Shown piece after piece: positions 56,896-64,000 of a stretch of DNA of 64,000 bases (within the stretch, counting starts at the first letter, position 1; every line of letters begins with the position of its first letter). The translations under genes were made by a program, and so were the position numbers. The notes beneath the pieces are model-generated. The model had not been told where the DNA came from. It searched no databases and was given only the letters and a program-made list of their open reading frames with translations. This DNA is from Misgurnus anguillicaudatus. Lineage: Eukaryota > Chordata > Actinopteri > Cypriniformes > Cobitidae. The stretch spans positions 30,537,001 to 30,601,000 of the forward strand of contig NC_073348.2 of assembly GCF_027580225.2 (NCBI RefSeq). The letters run 5' to 3'.

Positions 56896-59800
56896 CTAAA
56901 GAGACAGACGTGACATTTATTAGAATAATATTTCTTGGGTTCAGGAGATGGTTAACATATTTTCTCATATGCCTGCAGTAATAATTATAAATTCTTTTTT
57001 TAAGCTTTGCAAATGCATAAATTAAATTGAAATGTGTTAAACAACATACAACTTAAAAGGATGTTTGTCTGTGCATCCCAGCTAGCCGATCAAATATAGT
57101 AATAATCTTGGCCTAGCCAATAGTACCGTTTGAGTTCTGTTTGTCCAAACAATGGTAGACTGATTGCCTATTCAGGTAGAAATTTTATTTCCTGATGCTA
57201 TTGGCACCGAAAATCAAACATTTCACTTTTAAAACTTAAAAGAAGAAGCATGTTCATAATATGAGATACCTCTCAAGCTCAGCTTGAAACTGCAAAGGGT
57301 CATCGGTTCTTTCTTTAAGCTCCAGAATGTTTTGAGCCAGACGGACGGAGCGGTTGTAAGATTTGTCCAGTTCATCAATGATAAAGAGCAGGTCAGAGCT
57401 CAGGCTGGGCGTGGCCAGAAAACGCCATATCAAAGTAGGTATGTACATCATCACGGCCATGACCAATAAGGAGTATGGAAAAATCTGAAGATGCCAAAGG
57501 GAAGAAAACAAATCAGTTTTGTTATGATAAGAATTATAGATAGTTCTGTAGAAATTTCGACAGTTTGGTATACATGCAATTTTTACAGCAAATACAAGAG
57601 GGATTTTTTTTCACAAAAGGGATTCTTGTATTAGTATCAACTTTGTTTATTGTTACACCTTAATTTATTCAGTAGACATAAAAATACCCACAAATGAGAC
57701 AACTGTTGAAATGCAGTAATAACTGTAGAGTAAAATTCACTGTAAAATTACAATATTGCTTGAGGCTGTTTGCCAGTTACTTACTGTAGATTTAAATTTA
57801 TGTTATTTACTGACAACAGTTAAAAGTTCTTCAAAGTTAAATAAACATTAACAAGTCTTTGTCTTTACAGAATAAAGCTTTAAAATAACAGCCTCATGCA
57901 AAGCATTCTAGGACCCAAAATTTGAAAATAAAGAACAGAAAAAGGTTGATGAGGATTTTTGGTTCTCAGAATGCTTTTTTGCGTTATTTTATAGTTTTAT
58001 TCTTTATAGTTTTATCCTCTACTTCACGCTTAAATGACATCAATAACAGAATTTTTGACTAAACTCCACCCACAGAAATACGTCAGTCGCCAAACTAAGC
58101 TCACACGGCTCTGCTAAGTTAAGTGGCTGTCCAATCACAACAAACTAAACAAGCTACACAATCAGAACTCGTTATGTATTTCTGAAGGAGGGACTTCATA
58201 AAACAAGGTAGACATCATCTTTTATAGAGATTAAATTATATGAAAAATACTATAAAAAAATGTACACGTGAAACATGAACACGTTATATTGTGCATTGTA
58301 AACACAATCAAAGCTTCAAAAACACAGAAAGAACGGGACCTTTAATGTTTATTTAACTTTGAACAAACTGTTGTCAGTAAATAACATAAATTTAAATCTA
58401 CAGTAATTTACTGGCAAACAGCTGCATAACTACCGCAATTTTTACAGTGTTGATAGCCAACATAATCTTATGGCAGTTTGTGACTTTTTTACAAGGTGAT
58501 TCATTTGTATGAATACAAACATATCTCGTTTGTTTCAGTATGATCTGCTTTCACCCCAGTGATGTTAGGTTAAGGGGTGGGGTTTTATTATTGTTTTTTT
58601 TTTTTTGCCTGATCTCACAAATTTCTGTGGTGAAATATTTAGCTAATTTTTCCGTGCGATTGTCACGGATCTCCGCATTTTTCTGTGTCCGTACCACGGA
58701 CTTTCTTTTCCATGTCAGTTTCACGTATTGGTTTTCCTATTTTTAAAAAATTGTCGCTTGGGGATAGATTTGGAGTTTGGGTTAGGATGTCACTTTAACT
58801 ATTGGTTTATAAAAAAATTCTGATTTTTAAACCATTGTCGCCTGGCGTTAGGGTTAGGATGTCATTTTATGTAACAGAAAGTCATTCTAACCCCAAATAT
58901 AAATGAGCAAAATATTCTGTGACTATACTACGGAAATTCGTGAGATCAGGTTGGTCTTTTAACGATTCATATTATGAAAATGTATACAAATTAGCCACCT
59001 CATAAATAGTTACGTATTAGGCTGTGATAGCATAGCTCTATTAATTTTACATAATATTCTTTTGCAAACATTTGGGAAGCAGAAGACAAGCAAATACCTC
59101 TATTTTATCTCTATATATCTTAACGTTGACCTCTTGTACTTTATATTCCTACTGTATTTATAATCTAACAACGGTGTTTATGACTTACTTTGTGCACCCA
59201 CAGTGAACGTTCTTCAAAGTTTCCATCTGTGTCAAACTCGTGGTGCATTAGAGAGTCCCAGCAGTATGTGTCTACATATGCTGCCTGCTTTGCTGTGAAG
59301 TTGTTGGGAGGAAAGCAGCTGATCTGTGGTCCTGGGGGGAGAAACAAAGAAAATTAACATGCAGAGTTATAAATTATAGAAGTTTAACACTGTAACGTTG
59401 AAGTGTAAAGCAAAAGCTGTTGGCTAGACTTTTCCAGGAATCCAGATGTTGAACTACCATGGTGGTAAGTAACGCCCTTTGAAGGATTTGATTTCTGGGT
59501 AGTAGGGTGTATCCCGCTACTAAAAGAAGGCCAAACCTTACTTCATACAGACCACTTGAACATGTGTGCCACCATCCAAAACCTACACTAAACCTTCAAT
59601 TTACTCACTGAACATGACATACTGTACCCCACATCTGCTGCAACAGAGAACAGAACTCCTTAAAACATCTCTGAAAATTATATGATATTAAATTGCTTTA
59701 AAGCAGGAGAGATATTAATAGGGATTTGATGCTGTGCTGATGAAAAGTTTTAATCTTAATCTGTTTAAGCAAAATATACATGGTTCAAAGTCATATGACT

Positions 59801-62800
59801 GCAATTTAAAAAGCTATGATGTAAAGAAATATTTTAAAATCTGCACTATGGCTAAACGTAAGCACATTTATGACACTGATCACAGTAAGTCGCTTGTATC
59901 AATGGTTAAGTGTAAAAATGTCCTTGCTTCTATTGGCTATTGGTATGAATTCATACAAAGTGAATAGTACAAAAACATACAATTATCATAAAATAAAAAA
60001 CAATAATGCCGCCCCTAACCTCAGCATCCCAGGGGCAAAATCAAATTGTAGAAAAATGTACGAATGTGGTCGTACGAATTAATACAAATTAGCCACCTCT
60101 TAAAATACATACGAATTGCCATAGTGTTTATATAGTCTGATAGCATTTAAAGACGGAGTACATGATGTTTGAAAGCCAATGTTGATATTTGAAATCACCT
60201 AAACAAACACGCCCCTACCCCAATAGAATCTGGACCTTCTGTTGATAGACCCGCCCCACACATACGCAACCCGGCAAGGATGTCGGTTAGTAGACACGCT
60301 TCTTACTGCTGATTGGCTATAAGTGTGTTTTGGTAGTCGGTCCGTCTCCTTTTCCAAAGCGTTTTTCAAACATTGTGGACTCTGCCTTTAATATTCTGAA
60401 ATCATGCTGGGAAACATGGATCATCAGGATTTGCAACACAATCTTACGGGAATTCATATGCATTTTACGATGTTTTATATATATGGTTTTATTAAAAAAA
60501 TCTCTATTTTACAATTATATACAAGGATTTATAAATTTATATAAGATTATATTTTAGTTCGTATTAGCTCGTACATGAGATAACGCTAAATAATTCGTAT
60601 TAAGTTGTACATTTCTGTACGATTTCCTTCAGCCTTTAACGCTGGGGTTAGGGTCGAGGTTAAGGGTGGGGGTTCGTTATTGAGGTTTTTTGTACGATAA
60701 ACTTTGTACCAATCAATTGAAATTAGCCAACTCGTAAAATATGTTACAATTCTTCTGAGATCAGGCGACCACATTATGACATTTTTGTACAATTTCCTTT
60801 TGCCCGTAACGTTGGGGTCGAGGTTATGGGTGAAGTTTCGTTATTGGGGTTTTTTAAACGATTAACTTTGTACAAATTAATTTAAATTAGCCAACTCATA
60901 AAATATGTACGAATAGACCCCTTCACGGTTCACGTCGCAGGCAGTTTCCACTGCGCATGTTGGGGTCAGAAAAGTCATTACAGCAGATTGAGTTGCGTAT
61001 TATTCAGTATCGTCAAAAATGCCTACTTACGTCGTGGGGTGTGAAAATCACACCAGGTCTTCCGTTAAGTTTTTCGCGATTCATGCAGAATCTCAAAAAC
61101 AAAAAAATACAACATCTGCGTCTGCAAGCAATTAACGTGCAGACTGGGACAATGCAAAGATCAAAGAGGCTTGTGTTTGTAGTGCTCACTTCATTTGAGG
61201 TAAGTCAGCATTTTTCAGCCGTGTTAGATTAAATTATAAAGCCTAAATGGTATGAACAGTTTGACCCCATGCTGCGCGTGCACCCGATCGTCATTCAATG
61301 TTTACAAACCTTGAAGGGGTCTATTCTTGTAAGATCAGACAACCACATTCAGACATTTTTGTATGATTTCCTTTTGCCCGTAATGCTGGGGTTAGGGTTG
61401 AGGTTAAGGGTTGGGTTTCGTTATTAAGGTTTTTATACGATTAACTTCATACAAATTAATTAAAATTAGCCAACTCTTAAAATATGTACAGTTTCTTGTG
61501 AGATCATGCACCACATTCAGACATTTTTGTATGATTTCCTTTTGCATGTAACGCTGGTGTTAGGGTCGAGATTAAGGGTTGGGTTTCCTTATTGAGTTTT
61601 TTTTATACAATTCACTTTGTATGAATCAATTTAAATTAGCCAACTCTTAAAATATGTACAGTTTCTTGTGAGATCAGACGACCACATTCAGACATTTTTG
61701 TACAATTTCCTTTTGCACGTAACGTTGGGGTTAGGGTCGAGGTTAAGGGTTGGGTTTCGTTATTGAGATTTTTATGATTATCATAGTTTTTTATGTGATT
61801 AACTTTGTACGAATTGATTCGAATTAGCCAACTTGTAAAATATGTACGAATTCTTGTGAGCCCAGGCGACCACATTCAGACAGTTTTGTAAAATTTGCTT
61901 TCGCACCTGTGATTTTATGGTTAGGGGTGGGGTTTAATTTTTTCTCACTTCGTAAGCATTCGTACAAATTTCCCTAAGATTAGGCTGGGTATTTGCAATA
62001 CATGGACTCCATGCCAGCTCAAGTGCATGACATCATAAAACTGGGGAATGCATGCCAAATAGTGCAAGTCTGAAAGTTCATTTTCCACCTATTCTTTACT
62101 ACTCACTGAAGTTTTTAAAACTGACCATATATTTTGCAATAAACATTGCATTAAATTTGTACAGCCGGCACACTAGAACCATTTTTGGTAGTGGCCTCAG
62201 ATTTTTTTGACCCCACTGGCTGTATGTTTGCGAACCGGATAAGCATGCAGTGTTATTTTGCTTTTTCGCTGTAAAGTTTGTGTTGATAGATTCTAACCAA
62301 ATAACCTGAGTGTTGTCAGACCCCGATCTGAGCCAGAAATGGCTGTCTGCTTGCCTCGCACGTCTTGTTTTAATTAGCATCTCCTCTAGTTAGTCTAAAA
62401 TAGAGAGAGCTGGGAAAGAGCAGGCTGACTGTAATTACAGCCTCTTGTCATCTCTGCACGTCTCTCTTAATCATCCTCCTGCCAATTAACATCCGCATGA
62501 GCTGATTGCAGATCAGCTCCCAAGGAACTGATTGCAACCTCAAAGTCAGCTGCTTGCACAAAACACACACTTCCCTCCAATGCAGCACTGGCAGGAGCAG
62601 TGGCATTTATCGCCAACATTCCTCCGGCAGTGTATTAGAGAAATGGCACCCATGTTGTTCTAGTCACTCAAGATTTCGCCCTTAAAAGCAGCTTGAGTCA
62701 GTTAGAGGTGTCATATATAAATTGCTAAAGTAATAATGATTAACAGATGTTTAACTCTAGTTTAGTTTAGTCATTGGCCGCTCAAGCTGATGGTCAGTCA

Positions 62801-63073
62801 ATTAACTTAAGGCTTTACGAAATAACTGCAGGGCCGATGCTACTCTGGCATCACGTGAATTGCGGTTTGACACTGGGAAGAAGAAAAGAGATGCTAACCG
62901 ATGGAAATCTCTCTGGCAAACGCCATGGACACCAGAAGCAGTGGCAGACCCACAGATACAAACTTGATGACTTTATCCAAAGGCAAATCCAATTCCAGGT
63001 GTCTGTCGCCATTACTGTCCCTCAGCAGGGCATCGGAGAGCATTGCCTGGGCGGCTGTGTTGGCAATAGACAT
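56064..63073 (-). CDS. panx3: Pannexin-3
   Basis: Exons 63073-62899, 59331-59189, 57484-57270 and 56895-56064 join in phase (1, 0, 2) to 454 residues. Pannexins form large-pore plasma-membrane or ER channels passing ATP and calcium; Panx3 is known from cartilage and bone. Visible features: start MSIANTAAQAMLSDALL; TM1 about 38-58; first loop QISCF and YCW Cys pair (64, 82) with sequon NFT at 69, as in mammalian Panx3; TM2 about 109-129; SSDLLFI-DELDKSYNRS, diagnostic for Panx3 over Panx1; TM3 about 202-228; second-loop Cys pair (240, 259); TM4 about 262-290; GCPLNDLNVLLLFLRAN near the end. An acidic coiled stretch (about 363-389) and a hydrophobic tail (about 425-445) make it longer than the about 392-residue mammalian protein. 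Confidence 0.95.
57270..57484 (-). CDS. panx3: panx3 exon 3 (TM2 and cytoplasmic loop)
   Basis: Acceptor gcatcttcag, donor TTGAGAG|gtatct. Encodes IFPYSLLVMAVMMYIPTLIW (TM2) and the loop with SSDLLFIIDELDKSYNRS, ending in a Lys/Glu-rich helix. Confidence 0.95.
57737..58450. mobile_element. MITE in panx3 intron 2
   Basis: Left arm (to about 57855: ttcactgtaaaattacaat, ggctgtttgccagttactta, aatttatgttatttactgac) is inverted at the right (58345-58450). The middle is unrelated. Non-coding. Confidence 0.75.
58540..58960. repeat. ttaggttaggg-type dispersed repeat, panx3 intron 2
   Basis: Contains cccagtgatgttaggtt, aaggggtggggtt and gggttaggatgtca twice (about 58781 and 58850), plus gatctcacaaatt. 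Similar in style to the array at 60.58-61.97 kb. Confidence 0.5.
59189..59331 (-). CDS. panx3: panx3 exon 2 (first extracellular loop)
   Basis: Acceptor tctccccccag, donor CACAAA|gtaagt. Encodes GPQISCFPPNNF, then QAAYVDTYCWDSL and ends LWVHK. It carries both first-loop cysteines and the NFT sequon. Confidence 0.95.
60151..60387. mobile_element. TTAA MITE, copy 2 of the 38.09-kb family
   Basis: TTAA at 60147-60150 and 60388-60391. Shares aaatcacctaaacaaacac, ccaatagaatctggacct and ttactgctgattggcta with 38090-38329 in the same order. In panx3 intron 1. Confidence 0.9.
60915..61323 (+). mobile_element. Decayed THAP-transposon fragment with inverted ends
   Basis: agaccccttcacggtt and inverted aaccttgaaggggtct bound 409 bp with AT on both sides (60913-60914, 61324-61325). 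It encloses a broken THAP-type exon (61019-61199) and a consensus donor. P-element-like or Kolobok-like transposases carry THAP domains; the parent family is not settled. Confidence 0.7.
61019..61199 (+). pseudogene. THAP zinc-finger exon remnant
   Basis: MPTYVVGCENHTRSSVKFF opens like a THAP domain (the usual first Cys after MPTY is lost). A frame slip in the middle leads to TAA, and beyond it the frame reads RADWDNAKIKEACVCSAHF, the THAP W and C-x2-H end. It is followed by GAG|gtaagt. THAP domains bind DNA at transposon ends; this one is inactive. Confidence 0.7.
61976..62898. other. panx3 intron 1, nothing else assigned
   Basis: From 62400 to 62650 the sequence is less AT-rich (gagctgattgcagatcagc and similar), possibly a conserved non-coding block, but no motif is decisive. 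Confidence 0.35.
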
Positions 63074-63081
63074 GCTGGCAA
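62899..63081 (-). CDS. panx3: panx3 first coding exon (N-terminus and TM1)
   Basis: Acceptor atcgctgtccacag, 8 bases of leader, ATG at 63073, donor ATCG|gttagc at 62899. Encodes MSIANTAAQAMLSDALLRDS, LDLPLDKVIKFVSVGLPLLL and VSMAFAREISIG, matching the start of Panx3. The good acceptor right before ATG implies an upstream 5' UTR exon. Confidence 0.93.
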
Positions 63082-63154
63082 CTGTGGACAGCGATAGAAG
63101 AGTAAAAAGTTATTTTTGGTTGATTGTTTTTGGATACATTTTTGTGTTGTGCTG

Positions 63155-63288
63155 CACTCTAAAAATGGCTGGGTTATTTTTGACCCATAATGGGTAAATA
63201 TTGGACAAAACACATGCTGGATTAAAAATGACCCAATGTTGGGTTGTTGTTGCAACCATGGGGTATAATAACCCAGCCATTTTTATAT
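63155..63288. mobile_element. Small MITE, ends aaaaatggctgggttat
   Basis: ctctaaaaatggctgggttat and inverted ataacccagccatttttat, with gacccataatggg/tgacccaatgttggg inside. 134 bp, between the UTR exon and first coding exon of panx3. Confidence 0.85.
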
Positions 63289-63568
63289 AGATGGGTCGAT
63301 GGATCGGTGGATCAATAAATAGATAATTAGACTGACAGACAGAAAGACACAACCAAAAAGTGCTGTGGTGGCAAACAACTTTCGTCAGGTTAAGAGACAG
63401 ACAGAAAGAGAGACAGACAGACAAATAGAGTAAATGATAAGTCTTCATACAAAATAAAGTTTCAAATGAAGTCTTGCATTAAATAATGTTTGATTAATTA
63501 TGTTAGAAATGTTAAACACTGGTAATACAATTAATTATTTAGATAATTTGCATATATTTGTACAGTAC

Positions 63569-63875
63569 CTTAAGAGTCCCGTAGAAGAATGTATACTGTA
63601 ACAATCCACCATTGAACTGGTCCTGAGGCTGGAGAGGACAGGGATGTTGGCGACGGTCTTAAGTACTAAAGGAGGTCTGGTTAAAATGAGAGGCTGTACT
63701 GGGCTGGGTTACAGGGTAATTTAAAGAGTTTGCTGGGGCAAAATCAGCAGGGGCAGTGGCAAGAGAGAGGTTTGAATACTGTAGGGTGGAGATGTCTTGT
63801 AGATCGACCGAATTCCTTGACATGCTCAGCCCGGTGGCAGCCTTCCACTTCAAATGCGTTTGGCCATGTGGCTTT
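63569..63875 (-). other. panx3: Probable panx3 5' UTR exon
   Basis: Starts about 25-30 bases after a TATA box and ends at CTTAAG|gtactg, which can join the acceptor at 63082-63083. It contains upstream ATGs, one opening a 64-codon frame (63853-63659). The exon is inferred from promoter, donor and downstream acceptor. Confidence 0.45.
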
Positions 63876-63898
63876 TCTTACCTCTGTCATTTCTGCGC

Positions 63899-63906
63899 TA
63901 TTTATA
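63899..63906 (-). promoter_or_regulatory. panx3: TATA box of panx3
   Basis: TATAAATAG on the minus strand, a full match to the TATA consensus, placed about 830 bases upstream of the panx3 ATG and upstream of the putative UTR exon. Confidence 0.5.
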
Positions 63907-64000
63907 CACAACAGTCCTGAATGGCCCTGCTTTTACAGCCATGTTCAAGATATACATACAGAACTGAACATTTCAGATGGACACAGACCTTTAAGAAGTT

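Larger units (their letters stand above)
60555..61975. repeat. Tandem-like array with taacgctggggttagggt units
   Basis: Units of roughly 155-185 bp repeat five to six times (about 60600, 60780, 61345, 61523, 61694, 61878). Each has catttttgtacaatttcctt, taacgctggggttagggtc, ggttaagggttgggtttcg, taactttgtacgaatt and attagccaactcttaaaat. One unit is interrupted by the THAP element. In panx3 intron 1. Confidence 0.85.

Noticed and set aside
56128..57469. Plus-strand frames opposite panx3 exons 3 and 4
   Set aside because: Antisense shadows of well-conserved pannexin coding sequence.
58781..61760. Interstitial telomere
   Set aside because: Hexamer runs are never longer than about two imperfect copies and are embedded in longer repeat units.
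56064..63073. Pannexin-1
   Set aside because: AAYVDTYCWDSL, SSDLLFI-DELDKSYNRS and GCPLNDLNVLLLFLRAN match Panx3 better than Panx1.
62774..63197. Plus-strand frames of about 100 codons
   Set aside because: Antisense to panx3 exon 1, with no domain of their own.
63659..63853. 64-codon minus-strand frame as a separate protein
   Set aside because: It lies within the probable panx3 leader and is better seen as an upstream open frame.
1..64000. tRNA, rRNA or endogenous retrovirus genes
   Set aside because: I looked for tRNA A/B boxes with cloverleaf context, rRNA blocks, and reverse transcriptase or gag-like frames and saw none I could support.

Overview
The window looks like a vertebrate nuclear genome, most probably a ray-finned fish and plausibly a cypriniform. 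The reasons are a spliced pannexin-3 gene, Tc1, hAT, PIF and TTAA-type DNA transposons and MITEs in high density, long AT-rich introns and many microsatellites. The species call is inference. All gene models were assembled by eye from splice sites, reading phase and family resemblance.

Left third (about 3.1 to 20.1 kb, minus strand): one long split gene. A non-coding first exon in a CpG- and motif-rich segment is followed by eleven coding exons whose phases all agree. In order they encode a KMT5A-like SET methyltransferase domain, a Ser/Thr/Pro-rich linker built from a 48-bp minisatellite, two Cys/His zinc-finger-like motifs, a Crypton-like tyrosine recombinase core, an acidic stretch and a SANT/Myb-like C-terminal domain after a 5.7-kb intron. 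The product would be about 1,318 residues. A single-base deletion interrupts the recombinase core, so this copy is either decaying or carries a sequencing error. This chimera of histone-methyltransferase and recombinase is the main candidate for an unusual system. Its introns hold a damaged Tc1 transposon, hAT elements with 8-bp target duplications and a 707-bp palindromic TTAA element. A 2.3-kb fold-back element lies downstream.

Middle (about 20 to 55 kb): no confident gene. It contains an ACCAGC-rich hairpin element, a 23-monomer 183-bp satellite (22.5 to 27.5 kb) split by a hAT element, and a GC-rich promoter-like segment at 28.2 to 28.5 kb. It also has one orphan exon-like open segment at 30.3 to 30.5 kb (minus) and many MITEs. 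Several MITEs are nested in one another, and some have a second copy in the window that serves as an empty site.

Right (about 55.7 to 63.9 kb, minus strand): pannexin-3, four coding exons, 454 residues. It has a likely separate 5' UTR exon, a canonical TATA box and a hydrophobic C-terminal extension. Its introns contain MITEs, an array of GGGTTAGGGT-like repeats and a decayed THAP-domain transposon fragment.

The two genes show no sign of acting together; they share only strand and neighbourhood.
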